Positions 1-6,999 are shown, counted from the first letter of the stretch. The stretch is 9,297 nucleotides of DNA from CAYZHV01 sp046541355 (GCA_046541355.1 JBKHDM010000093.1:1-9297); one strand, 5' to 3'. A program made the numbers and translations. Notes: generated by a model from the letters alone, not told the origin.

Positions 1-54
1 CTAACCAGGCCGCCGCCGCTAACCAGGCCGCCGCCGCTAACCAGGCCGCCGCCG
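1..54. repeat. Three perfect tandem copies of an 18-bp unit
   Basis: The unit CTAACCAGGCCGCCGCCG occurs without mismatch at 1-18, 19-36 and 37-54. The array begins at the window edge, so more copies may lie to the left. The unit length is a multiple of three, so any open frame through it repeats in register. Plus frame 3 is open from base 3 to a TAG at 129-131 and reads as repeated Asn-Gln-Ala-Ala-Ala-Ala. This could be the repeat-rich C-terminus of a plus-strand gene entering from the left. That end would overlap the GGDEF gene by 46 nt in convergent orientation, so an intergenic repeat is equally possible. Confidence 0.9.
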
Positions 55-63
55 CGGCGGCGG
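46..63. other. Perfect GC palindrome (9-bp arms) at the end of the repeat array
   Basis: The last repeat copy ends in CCGCCGCCG (46-54) and is followed directly by its exact complement CGGCGGCGG (55-63). This gives an 18-bp palindrome with no spacer. It lies 22 nt downstream of the stop codon of the minus-strand GGDEF gene. It could therefore help end that transcript or stall polymerase. No T-run follows in either direction, so it is not a classical intrinsic terminator. It may also simply be the inverted edge of the repeat array. Confidence 0.6.
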
Positions 64-85
64 AGAGCGGGCGCAACTATCCCAC

Positions 86-973
86 TCAGTCGGCGCAGAC
101 GCGGTTTTTTCCGAGCTCCTTGGCGCGATAGAGTCGGCGGTCGGCGAGGGAGATGAGATCTTCGAGACCGCTCTCCTCGCCGATTTCCTCGAGTTCCGCT
201 ACGCCGATACTCACGGTGACGGTAATCTCCCCATCCCCGGCGGCGACACCGCTGCCCTCGAGACGCTTTCGTATTCGCTCGAGCAGTACCAACGCGCCCT
301 TCTTTTCCTCTTCGAGGAGAGCGACAGCGAACTCATCCCCGCCGTAACGGCCGAAAAGGTCGTACTCCCGCATTTCTGCAAGCACGCTGGTGCCGGCGTG
401 GGTAAGCACCGCATCCCCCACCTGGTGGCCGCATTTGTCGTTGATGTTCTTGAAATCGTCGAGATCGATGAAGGCGAAGGAGAAGGGCTTACCCTTGCGC
501 CGGGCAAACTGAAAACGCATCTGCGCGTTGTCGAGAAAAGCCTCTCTGCGACTCGCACCGGTAAGTCGGTCAGTCGTCGCTCCATGACGGAGCGATTCCC
601 GCTCGGATGTGGTCCGCAAGGCGCTGTTAATCCGCGCCCTGAGCTCCGGCTCTTCAAAGGGTTTGCGCACATAATCCCGTCCACCTATCTCCAACCCCTC
701 CGCCACGTCCTCAGCGGCAACCTTCGCGCTGAGAAAGATAATCGGGATCTTCCGATAGGTTTCGTGGTCGGCGAGTCTCCGGGCAGCGTCAAAACCACTC
801 TCCCGGGGCATCATAACGTCGAGCAGGATAAGGTCCGGCAGCGCCTCGGGCCTCTCGAGATAATCCCACATCTCCTCGGCATTCTTGACAGGGATGATCT
901 TGTGTTCCTGCAAGGTGTGTTTGAGGAGATAACGATTGGCGTATTCGTCGTCCACCACGAGGATGGTTGCCAC
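86..973 (-). CDS. Response regulator with GGDEF diguanylate cyclase output (REC-GGDEF)
   Basis: This is a cytoplasmic 295-residue two-domain response regulator that should make cyclic di-GMP from two GTP when phosphorylated. The receiver domain spans about residues 3-120. It has the acidic pair D8/D9, phosphoacceptor D52 in LLDVMMP, the switch residue S82 and the conserved K104. The GGDEF domain spans about 132-293. It has the metal-binding FIDLDDF segment (D170) and an intact GGDEF signature at 211-215. R202-x-x-D205 lies five residues upstream, which is the inhibitory I-site, so product feedback inhibition is expected. The layout resembles single-receiver cyclases rather than PleD, which has two receivers. 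The gene starts with GTG directly after the TAA of the upstream hybrid kinase, and its ribosome site lies inside that gene. This implies translational coupling and a cognate kinase-regulator pair. The domain call is secure; the phosphodonor is inferred from position. Confidence 0.95.
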   Translation of the reverse strand: MATILVVDDEYANRYLLKHTLQEHKIIPVKNAEEMWDYLERPEALPDLILLDVMMPRESGFDAARRLADHETYRKIPIIFLSAKVAAEDVAEGLEIGGRDYVRKPFEEPELRARINSALRTTSERESLRHGATTDRLTGASRREAFLDNAQMRFQFARRKGKPFSFAFIDLDDFKNINDKCGHQVGDAVLTHAGTSVLAEMREYDLFGRYGGDEFAVALLEEEKKGALVLLERIRKRLEGSGVAAGDGEITVTVSIGVAELEEIGEESGLEDLISLADRRLYRAKELGKNRVCAD

Positions 974-3490
974 TTAACTGCCTCCTCTTACCGAAAGGTG
1001 CGCCCCGATCCGGTCGAGGAGTATATCGAGATCAACGGGTTTCTGCAGGTGATCTGCAAATCCAGCTCCCGCGATGATCGCCTCCTCTTCCTTCATCGCG
1101 TGCGCTGTGACGGCGATCACCGGCAGCTGCGGGGCGAAGCGGACGATCTCCTCCCTCGCGGAGATCCCGTCGAGATCCGGCATCGATATATCCATGAGAA
1201 CCAGATCCGGCCGGTCACGACGGCATCGCTCCACTGCCTGCCGACCTCCCTCTGCAAAGATTACCCCGTAGCCTGCCTCGCTCAGGAGCAGCTCGAAGGT
1301 CTGACGGCTCGCCGGATCATCGTCGGCGACAAGGATAGTAGCGGCGGTTTGCTGGGCGAGAGGGGGGCGATACCTCTGCCCGACAGACTCCGTCTGAAAG
1401 GAGTCTCTCCCGATCTCGGGACACGGGAGGCGCAGCTCCACGGTTGTACCTGAGCCTTCGACGCTCGAGATGGTGATATCGCCGTCCATCAGTCGGGCGA
1501 GCTGTTTTGAGAGGGCGAGGCCGAGGCCCGCCCCGCCGGACTCCCGTCGGTCGCTCGAATCGACCTGGGAGAAACTCGAGAAAAGGGAGGGCAGCGCCTC
1601 CCGGGGAATGCCCCGTCCGGTATCAGAGACTCGAAAGAGAAGCGCCCCGTCTGATCGCTGGAGCGTCAACCGCACCGACCCGACGGGTGTAACCTTGAGG
1701 GCGTTACTGAGAAGATTGGTGATTATCTGGTTGATCCGTCCCTTGTCCCCGAGGAAAAAATCGGCCATATCCTCCGGCCAAGAGATCTCATACTCCGCCT
1801 TCGAGGCGTAGCGGGTCTTGAGGGTCTCCACCAGGGGCGTGGTACCTCGCAGAAGAGCGGAGAGTGAGAAGGGCTTCTGCTCGAGGCCGAGGTGGCCCGC
1901 CTCGATCCGGGAGAGATCGAGTATCTCGTTGGTCAGAGAAAGCAGCCGATCCCCGCTCTCCCGTATCAGTTCCAGCCCCTCCCGCGCTTTCGCCGAAACC
2001 TGGCCCGAGAGGTCCCGGCCAAGCAACTGGGATATGCCGATAATCGCGGTGAGAGGAGTTCGAAGCTCGTGGCTCATGTTGGCGAGAAACTGACTCTTTG
2101 CCCTGTTCGCGCTCTCCGCCGCATCCCGCGCTACCGCAAGATCCCGTTCGATTTGCGCCTTCTCCATTGCCGCGGTCAGAGAGGCGGCAAAGGTCTTGAG
2201 AATCGCATACTCCGCCTCCACCCACTCCCGAAGGCGGTGACAGTCATCGAAGCCGACAAAGGCGGAGAAGCGACCCCTGACAAAAATCGGCAGAATGAGG
2301 ATTGAACGTATCTCCTGCGCCTCCAGAAGCTGCCTCAGAGGCCCGATGGAAAGCTCCGGGACCTTCGCGATAAAGGCGTCGTTCGTGCGGATCGCATCGA
2401 TCAACTCGGGTATCTCGGCAAAGGGCAGGTCCTGGAGGTCGCGATTGTCGATCTGAGGCTCCTTAGCCCCGGAGTTCCACTCAAACCGCTGACTGCAGTA
2501 GCCGTTGCCTTGCTCGTCGTAGCTGTTTTCGAAGAGGTAGACCCGGTCCACCCCGGTCGCCTCACCGAGGAGCGTCAGACCGCGCTGGACACCGATGTTC
2601 AGCTCCTTCGCCACCAGCAGCTCAGCCGTCGCTGCCGCGGCGGCGCTGAGCAACCGCTCCTTCAGCTCCCCCTCCGGGGAGCGCCCGGTCTCCTCGGTTA
2701 CATCCCTGGCGACACCGACGTAACGCTCACCCCCGACGCCTTCCCCGGGGATCAGGGAGTGCCGCGCCCGGATCGATCGGCTCGACCCGTCGGGACGAAG
2801 AATACGGTAGGTTCCCTCGAAGTTGCCCTCTCCGAGGCCGCCGAGTAACGCCTCCCGATCCTCAGGGTGGATGCTCTCGACAAAGGAGTCGGGGTTCTCG
2901 TAGAGGCTGTCTGGTGTCCGCTGCCAGATCCGCTGGTAGCCGGGACTCACATAGAGCGTACGCTCCCGGCTTCTTACCCAGACAACCTCGTCGATGTGCT
3001 GCGTTACGTTGTCCAGGATAGCCTTCGCCTCCTTCTCCTCGGTTCGGTCATTAATAAGCGTCAGCAGGCCGACCTTACCCTCAGCGTAGGCGACCGATAC
3101 AATCTCGATTGCGAGCCAGAGGACGCTTCCAAGCTGAGCGGTCCCGGCGGGGATGAGGAGCTCTTCCTTCCTCGCCTCCCCGGCGAGGACCCGCCGCGCC
3201 GCCGGGAGGATCCCGTGACGCTCCCAGCTATCGAGGGTCCAGCAGTTGAGCTCCTCGAGCTCGGAGGTTTGCGAGTATCCGAGCAGCTCCCCCGCCCGCC
3301 GGTTTGCCAGCAGAAGCGGTCCCTCCTCATCCCAGAGCATGACACCCCCGCGGGTCGAGTCGAGAAGCGTTGAGAGAAGCGCTTCCACGTTCAGCCCGGC
3401 GGCACAGCTGTAATGGAGAGGTTCCTGCATCGATTCGTTGTTTCCTGTCGGCAGGTTGGAAAAGGTAAACCTTGCCTCAGGGTCGTCCAC
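974..3490 (-). CDS. Soluble hybrid histidine kinase (PAS-PAS-GAF-HisKA-HATPase-REC)
   Basis: This 838-residue sensor kinase shows no membrane segment, so it should sense a cytoplasmic signal. From the chosen start the order is: PAS at about 33-148; a second PAS at about 158-268 (with the HPEDRE segment typical of the PAS_3 type); a GAF domain at about 278-443; a short helical linker; and HisKA with phosphoacceptor H474 in MSHELRTP. The HATPase follows, with its N-box around 587-597, G1 box DTGRGIP near 623 and G2 box GGAGLGL near 652. A C-terminal receiver carries D767 in MDISMP, T795 and K817. No HPt domain is visible. The chosen GTG at 3490 has AAGGAG 6 nt upstream. A GTG at 3526 would add 12 residues (850 in all) but has no convincing ribosome site. 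The gene lies after the serine palmitoyltransferase gene in the same direction and directly before the GGDEF regulator, its likely target. The sensed ligand cannot be told from sequence. Confidence 0.93.
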   Translation of the reverse strand: MDDPEARFTFSNLPTGNNESMQEPLHYSCAAGLNVEALLSTLLDSTRGGVMLWDEEGPLLLANRRAGELLGYSQTSELEELNCWTLDSWERHGILPAARRVLAGEARKEELLIPAGTAQLGSVLWLAIEIVSVAYAEGKVGLLTLINDRTEEKEAKAILDNVTQHIDEVVWVRSRERTLYVSPGYQRIWQRTPDSLYENPDSFVESIHPEDREALLGGLGEGNFEGTYRILRPDGSSRSIRARHSLIPGEGVGGERYVGVARDVTEETGRSPEGELKERLLSAAAAATAELLVAKELNIGVQRGLTLLGEATGVDRVYLFENSYDEQGNGYCSQRFEWNSGAKEPQIDNRDLQDLPFAEIPELIDAIRTNDAFIAKVPELSIGPLRQLLEAQEIRSILILPIFVRGRFSAFVGFDDCHRLREWVEAEYAILKTFAASLTAAMEKAQIERDLAVARDAAESANRAKSQFLANMSHELRTPLTAIIGISQLLGRDLSGQVSAKAREGLELIRESGDRLLSLTNEILDLSRIEAGHLGLEQKPFSLSALLRGTTPLVETLKTRYASKAEYEISWPEDMADFFLGDKGRINQIITNLLSNALKVTPVGSVRLTLQRSDGALLFRVSDTGRGIPREALPSLFSSFSQVDSSDRRESGGAGLGLALSKQLARLMDGDITISSVEGSGTTVELRLPCPEIGRDSFQTESVGQRYRPPLAQQTAATILVADDDPASRQTFELLLSEAGYGVIFAEGGRQAVERCRRDRPDLVLMDISMPDLDGISAREEIVRFAPQLPVIAVTAHAMKEEEAIIAGAGFADHLQKPVDLDILLDRIGAHLSVRGGS
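981..988 (-). promoter_or_regulatory. Ribosome binding site of the REC-GGDEF gene, inside the kinase gene
   Basis: On the minus strand AGAGGAGG sits 7 nt before the GTG start at 973, within the last codons of the kinase gene. The junction reads TAA then GTG with no base between. This strong site fixes the start and supports coupled translation of kinase and regulator. Confidence 0.8.
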
Positions 3491-3496
3491 GTAAAA

Positions 3497-3502
3497 CTCC
3501 TT
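3497..3502 (-). promoter_or_regulatory. Ribosome binding site deciding the kinase start
   Basis: AAGGAG on the minus strand lies 6 nt upstream of a GTG at 3490-3488. The longer frame beginning with GTG at 3526 has only a weak purine stretch before it, so the site favours the shorter protein. An internal ATG further downstream has AGGA but at a long spacing of about 12 nt. Confidence 0.6.
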
Positions 3503-3559
3503 GGTCGGCTCCACCCCGCCTTCCACGCCCGGGGCCCTCGCCCATCTCCCGGTTGTCGG

Positions 3560-3576
3560 CGGCAGGGAAGCTGCCG
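3560..3576 (-). other. Small hairpin directly after the serine palmitoyltransferase stop codon
   Basis: Reading the minus strand, CGGCAG, a 5-nt loop CTTCC and CTGCCG follow the TAA at 3577 without a gap. This makes a perfect 6-bp stem. No T-run follows, so it is a poor intrinsic terminator. It might attenuate read-through or stabilise the 3' end of an upstream transcript. The kinase reading frame begins within about 35-70 nt, so partial read-through into the kinase genes is plausible. Confidence 0.4.
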
Positions 3577-4815
3577 TTATACCGCCGCCGGGGCGCCTTC
3601 GATGACGCCGGTTGTTCTACCCGCCTCGCCGGCGACCTCGAGAACCCGGTCGAGCTCCTCGTCGGAGTGTATCGCCATAAAAGAGGTACGGATCAGCGCC
3701 CGGTTCGGGGGAACCGCCGGAGAGATAACCGGGTTAGTATAAACCCCGGCATCGAACATCGCCTGCCAGAACCTGAAGGTCTTCTCGTCATCCCCGATGA
3801 TCAGAGGTATGATCGGGGTCTCCGAGACCCCGACGTTGAAGCCGAGCTCCCGGAATCCGCCGATCATCTTCTTTGTTATCTCCTGCATCCGCGTCGCCCG
3901 CCACGGCTCGGACTCCATGATGTCGAGGGCGGCAAGCACCGCGGCCACCTGGGGTGGCGCCATACTTGCCGAGAAAATGAGGGACCGGGCGTGGTGCTGA
4001 ATATAGTCGACAACCGGCTTTTCCCCGGCCACGAAGCCCCCGACTGAACCGAAGGATTTGGAGAAGGTGCACATGGTCACCGCAGGCACGCCTATATCCA
4101 CACCCCGGTCCCGCCAGTGCTCCGGGGTACCCCGACCGGTGGACCCGACAACGCCGATAGCGTGAGCCTCGTCGAGGTAGACCGGTGCTCCGTAGCGCTC
4201 GCCGAGGTCGGCGATCTCCGGGTACCTGGCGACATCGCCCTCCATGGAAAAGACACCGTCGGTGACTATGAGTTTCGGCTCATCTTCGGGGATCCGTCTC
4301 AGCTTGTTCTCGAGGTCCTCCATGTCGGCGTGCTTGTAGCGGTGAATTTTTACCTCACGGTGGAAACCGTCGGCAAGAAAAACACCGTCCATGATGGAGG
4401 CGTGGTTGTACTTGTCGCTCACGATGTGCGCGTTTCGCTCCAGGAGCGCGGAGATCGCACCGAGGTTGGTCTGATACCCGGTCGTGAAAGCGACGGCCCA
4501 CTCGGCTCCGACGTAGTCCGCCAGTCGCTCTTCGAGCTCCTCATGGAGGGAGAGGGTGCCGTTCATGAATCGGGAGCCGGAGCAGCTGGTTCCGTGCTCG
4601 TCGATCGCCCGCTTTGCGGCATCTCGGAGCCTCGGGTCGTAGGCGAGGCCGAGGTAGTTGTTGCTACCGGCCATGATGTACTCCTTCCCGTCAATCCAGA
4701 CCCGGGTCCCGTGGGTAGTGGAGACCGGTCGGAAGTACGGGTACCACCCCTCACGGCGGGCGGTCTCCGCTTCGGTGAAGCTGTAGCACTTATCGAGTAT
4801 GCTCTTTCTCGGCAC
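3577..4815 (-). CDS. spt: Serine palmitoyltransferase (PLP-dependent alpha-oxoamine synthase)
   Basis: This 412-residue cytosolic enzyme should condense L-serine with a long-chain acyl-CoA to give 3-ketosphinganine, the committed step of sphingolipid synthesis. The fold-type I PLP fingerprints of the alpha-oxoamine synthase family are present: H138 in NHAS (stacks on the PLP ring), D215 in LDEAHA, PLP-lysine K253 in TFSKSFG and R376 in IRTSFMA. YPYFR near residue 25, GSRFMNGTL near 80 and SKSFGSVGGF are what I recall of Bacteroides-type serine palmitoyltransferase. They differ from the matching region of glycine C-acetyltransferase (Kbl) or 8-amino-7-oxononanoate synthase (BioF). The decisive context is the overlapping upstream 3-ketosphinganine reductase-like gene, which would act on the product. 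The GTG start is fixed by AAAAGGAG 7 nt upstream. The acyl-CoA chain length and whether serine or alanine is preferred cannot be read from sequence. No acyl carrier protein gene is adjacent. Confidence 0.87.
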   Translation of the reverse strand: MPRKSILDKCYSFTEAETARREGWYPYFRPVSTTHGTRVWIDGKEYIMAGSNNYLGLAYDPRLRDAAKRAIDEHGTSCSGSRFMNGTLSLHEELEERLADYVGAEWAVAFTTGYQTNLGAISALLERNAHIVSDKYNHASIMDGVFLADGFHREVKIHRYKHADMEDLENKLRRIPEDEPKLIVTDGVFSMEGDVARYPEIADLGERYGAPVYLDEAHAIGVVGSTGRGTPEHWRDRGVDIGVPAVTMCTFSKSFGSVGGFVAGEKPVVDYIQHHARSLIFSASMAPPQVAAVLAALDIMESEPWRATRMQEITKKMIGGFRELGFNVGVSETPIIPLIIGDDEKTFRFWQAMFDAGVYTNPVISPAVPPNRALIRTSFMAIHSDEELDRVLEVAGEAGRTTGVIEGAPAAV

Positions 4816-5638
4816 GTTCTGCTCCTTTTATCATGTGAAGGATTAAACGCTCACTAAGTCCGGGAGCGAATCTGTAGGCGGTGAGCTCGAGGCGGGATTG
4901 CAGGCTCGGCAGGATGAGTGCTTTTCCCCGGGCGAGCCGAGGCAGGGCGTAGCGCGCCACGGCCGCCGGGTCGAGGGGCTTTCGGGAGGAGAGCGCTCTG
5001 GTCTCAGGCGGTTTGGTACGGTTTTCGGCGGCGAGCTGAGGGGTGTCGAGGTCCGGAGGTGCGAGGAGACTCAGGTAGATCCCCTCCCGATGCAGCTCCT
5101 GCCGAAGAGCGAGGGCGAGCCCCTGGAGGCCATACTTGGTCGCCCCGTAGGCGGTGTAACCGAACACGGGCATCAGCCCCGCCTGGGAGCAGACCGCGAG
5201 GATGTGGCACGGTCGCTCGACCTGTGATCGCATCATCGCAACCGCCTGCTGCAGGACGTTCCAGCTCCCGGTGAGGTTGGTCTCGAGGAGGGTACGGAAT
5301 CGCTCCAGGTCGAGTTGTTCAAAGTAGTCACAGTCGGCGACCCCCGCGGAGTGGATGAGAGTCCGGGGCGCTCCGACTCGCTCCCTCGCCCGGGCAAAAG
5401 CGTCGGCTACGCTCTGCGGCGAGGCGACATCCATCGTCTCGACGGAAACCTCCCCCGGGAGAGCGCCTGTTGACCCAGGGGTCTGTGCAAGCCGAGCCCT
5501 GCTCGCCTCGAGGCGGTCGCGATTTCGAGAAAAGAGAACTGTTGTGACCCCTGATCCCAAAAGCTCCGCAGCGAGAGCATAGCCGAGACCGCTGGAACCT
5601 CCTGTGACGAAGGCGGGGCCGTGGAGGGCGATACTCAC
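4790..5638 (-). CDS. 3-ketosphinganine (3-dehydrosphinganine) reductase-like short-chain dehydrogenase
   Basis: This is a classical short-chain dehydrogenase of about 282 residues, expected to reduce 3-ketosphinganine to sphinganine with NADPH. With the GTG start, the nucleotide motif TGGSSGLG is at 12-19, an arginine after beta-2 (R38) favours NADPH, N121 lies in ETNLTG, S151 in CSQAG, and Y164-x-x-x-K168 completes the catalytic set. The most telling stretch is PPDLDTP (194-200) followed by ENRTKPPET. It closely matches the segment I recall from human and fungal 3-ketodihydrosphingosine reductases. I see no clear C-terminal membrane anchor. The gene overlaps the serine palmitoyltransferase gene by 26 nt. 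The start is uncertain: GTG at 5638 fits the fold, with AAGG only 2 nt before it. TTG codons at 5647 and 5665 would add 3 or 9 residues but lack ribosome sites. Confidence 0.86.
   Translation of the reverse strand: MSIALHGPAFVTGGSSGLGYALAAELLGSGVTTVLFSRNRDRLEASRARLAQTPGSTGALPGEVSVETMDVASPQSVADAFARARERVGAPRTLIHSAGVADCDYFEQLDLERFRTLLETNLTGSWNVLQQAVAMMRSQVERPCHILAVCSQAGLMPVFGYTAYGATKYGLQGLALALRQELHREGIYLSLLAPPDLDTPQLAAENRTKPPETRALSSRKPLDPAAVARYALPRLARGKALILPSLQSRLELTAYRFAPGLSERLILHMIKGAERAEKEHTR
4823..4829 (-). promoter_or_regulatory. Ribosome binding site of the serine palmitoyltransferase gene, inside the reductase gene
   Basis: AAAGGAG on the minus strand lies 7 nt before the GTG at 4815 and inside the final codons of the reductase gene. 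The two frames overlap by 26 nt. Ribosomes finishing the reductase therefore pass the start of the next gene, a layout that favours matched output of both enzymes. Confidence 0.75.
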
Positions 5639-5645
5639 TACCTTC

Positions 5646-5675
5646 AATGTAGGTCGCCGTATCAAAAACGGTCAA
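5646..5675 (-). promoter_or_regulatory. Possible promoter for the sphingoid-base genes
   Basis: On the minus strand TTGACC (5675-5670) and TACATT (5651-5646) are 18 nt apart, in the gap between avtA and the reductase. Initiation about 7 nt after the -10 box would fall almost on the GTG at 5638, giving a transcript with little or no leader. The -10 match is only four of six, and the genes may simply be transcribed from the avtA promoter. Confidence 0.25.
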
Positions 5676-5701
5676 TGTCAACGGCACGGTCCGGCGACCG
5701 T

Positions 5702-6961
5702 TTAGAGAGCCCGGGTCTCCTCCGCTATGAGAGCGATACCTCGCTCCACGTCCTCGGAGGCCTGGGAGTAATTTATCCGGATACACTGGTCTCTGTGAAT
5801 CCACTCCTCGTCAGTTCCGAAAAAGAAGTACTCCCCGGGGACAACGATGACGTTTCGCTCCTTGAGGCGCTGATAGAGCTGCCGGGTGGTGATCGGGAGA
5901 TCCTTGAACCAGAGCCAGAGAAACAGCGACCCCTCGCTCCTGTGAAGAGAGTACGGGACGCTCTCGCCAAAATAACGGCGGACCCACTCCTGGGCGTCAC
6001 GGGACTTGTTCTGGTAGAAGGGCCTGATGACCTCCCGGCTCAGTTTCAGCAACTCCCGGCTTCGCACCAGGGGTTCAACGAGAACCTGCCCTGTGGCGCC
6101 GTTGGCGAGGCTCAGAACCGCGTTTCCCGCGGCCACCGCGGAGGCTATCTCCTCCGGGGCAACCATGATCCCGGTGCGGACCCCGGGAAGACCGATCTTC
6201 GAGAGGCTCATCGCCACGACGGTGTTTTCGTTCCAGATCGGCGTGACATCCTGAAAGATCAGGTCGGGAAAGGGGGTGCCGTAGGCGTTGTCGAGCAACA
6301 GCGGAATCTCCCGTTCCCGGGCGAGCTCGTCGAGGCGGTAGATCTCCGGGTCCGTGAGAACGTTACCGCTCGGATTGGTCGGCCTCGATACGCAGATCGC
6401 CGCGATTTCCGGGTCCCTTCTCAAGGTTTCCTCGAGGACGTCGAAGTCGATGTGGTACTTGTGAGTGTGCTCATCGATCGTCTCGATCCGCGGTTTGAGA
6501 GCGACGAAATCCCGGGGGTCGAGGCTCTGGTCCGCGTAGCCGATGTACTCCGGCAGGAGGGGAAAGAGCACCTTACGACGCCCGCCGCGGCTGTCCTCAC
6601 CCGCGAGCATGTTGAGGAGGAGAAAAAAGCCGCTCTGACTCCCGTTGGTGACGACGATGTTTTTTTCCGTCACCCGCCAGCCGAACTCATCCTGGAACAT
6701 CTCGGCGGTGGCAGCGAGAAAGGAGGGCCTCCCGGCGGGGGTGTCGTAGTTCGCCACCATCCGCTCGAACTCGTCCCCCTCCTCGAGAATCTCCGCCATC
6801 CTCCGGCGCCAGACCGCGCTCATCTCCGGTATCCGGGCGGGGTTGCCGCCGCCGAGCATGTACTTCTTTTCGCTCCCGGCCATCGCTTTGCCGAGGTCAT
6901 CCATCAGGGAGAGAATGCCGCTGTGGGCAGTGAATTTTTCGCCGAATCGAGAGAGTTCCAT
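5702..6961 (-). CDS. avtA: Valine-pyruvate aminotransferase
   Basis: This 419-residue PLP aminotransferase interconverts valine plus pyruvate with 2-ketoisovalerate plus alanine in the cytosol. It resembles E. coli AvtA along the full length. Shared landmarks include FGEKFTAHSGI at the N-terminus, MLGGGNPARIPEM (35-47), FPLLPEYIGYAD (133-144), SRPTNPSGN (192-200), DNAYG with D224, SLSKIGLPG with PLP-lysine K255, LWLWFKDLPITT (348-359) and the carboxylate-binding R395 in CIRINY. The frame stays open upstream to 7408, but similarity begins at the ATG at 6961, and the extra 149 codons run antisense through serA. There is no Shine-Dalgarno match before this ATG. A TATACT box 9 nt upstream suggests a nearly leaderless message. 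The gene heads the minus-strand run. Its alanine output is a potential alternative substrate of the nearby serine palmitoyltransferase, which is only inference. Confidence 0.95.
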   Translation of the reverse strand: MELSRFGEKFTAHSGILSLMDDLGKAMAGSEKKYMLGGGNPARIPEMSAVWRRRMAEILEEGDEFERMVANYDTPAGRPSFLAATAEMFQDEFGWRVTEKNIVVTNGSQSGFFLLLNMLAGEDSRGGRRKVLFPLLPEYIGYADQSLDPRDFVALKPRIETIDEHTHKYHIDFDVLEETLRRDPEIAAICVSRPTNPSGNVLTDPEIYRLDELAREREIPLLLDNAYGTPFPDLIFQDVTPIWNENTVVAMSLSKIGLPGVRTGIMVAPEEIASAVAAGNAVLSLANGATGQVLVEPLVRSRELLKLSREVIRPFYQNKSRDAQEWVRRYFGESVPYSLHRSEGSLFLWLWFKDLPITTRQLYQRLKERNVIVVPGEYFFFGTDEEWIHRDQCIRINYSQASEDVERGIALIAEETRAL

Positions 6962-6970
6962 GGGGGGCAG

Positions 6971-6999
6971 AGTATACTGAAGGGCCCGTTCAATTGAAA
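6971..6999 (-). promoter_or_regulatory. avtA promoter, probably producing a leaderless message
   Basis: On the minus strand TATACT (6976-6971) matches the -10 consensus at five of six positions, with TTTCAA (6999-6994) 17 nt upstream as a weak -35. Initiation 6-8 nt after the -10 box would fall at or within about 3 nt of the avtA ATG at 6961, and no ribosome site is present in between. Confidence 0.45.

Noticed and set aside
398..1453. Plus-strand open frame of 351 codons opposite the kinase and regulator genes
   Set aside because: It is antisense to two well-supported genes; long antisense frames are expected in GC-rich coding DNA, and the translation matches no family I know.
3577..4815. 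Glycine C-acetyltransferase or 8-amino-7-oxononanoate synthase as alternative identity
   Set aside because: The SKSFGSVGGF and GSRFMNGTL segments fit serine palmitoyltransferase better, and the overlapping 3-ketosphinganine reductase-like gene supports it. No threonine dehydrogenase or biotin gene is nearby.
5664..5700. Possible terminator after avtA (CGGTC/GACCG stem followed by a distant T-run)
   Set aside because: On the minus strand the 5-bp stem can pair with two different downstream copies. The compact hairpin lacks a T-run, and the version ending in TTTTT needs a 22-nt loop. Too weak to call.
5621..6997. Plus-strand open frame of 458 codons opposite avtA
   Set aside because: It lies antisense to a full-length conserved aminotransferase and its translation is low-complexity Arg/Gly/Glu-rich with no domain.
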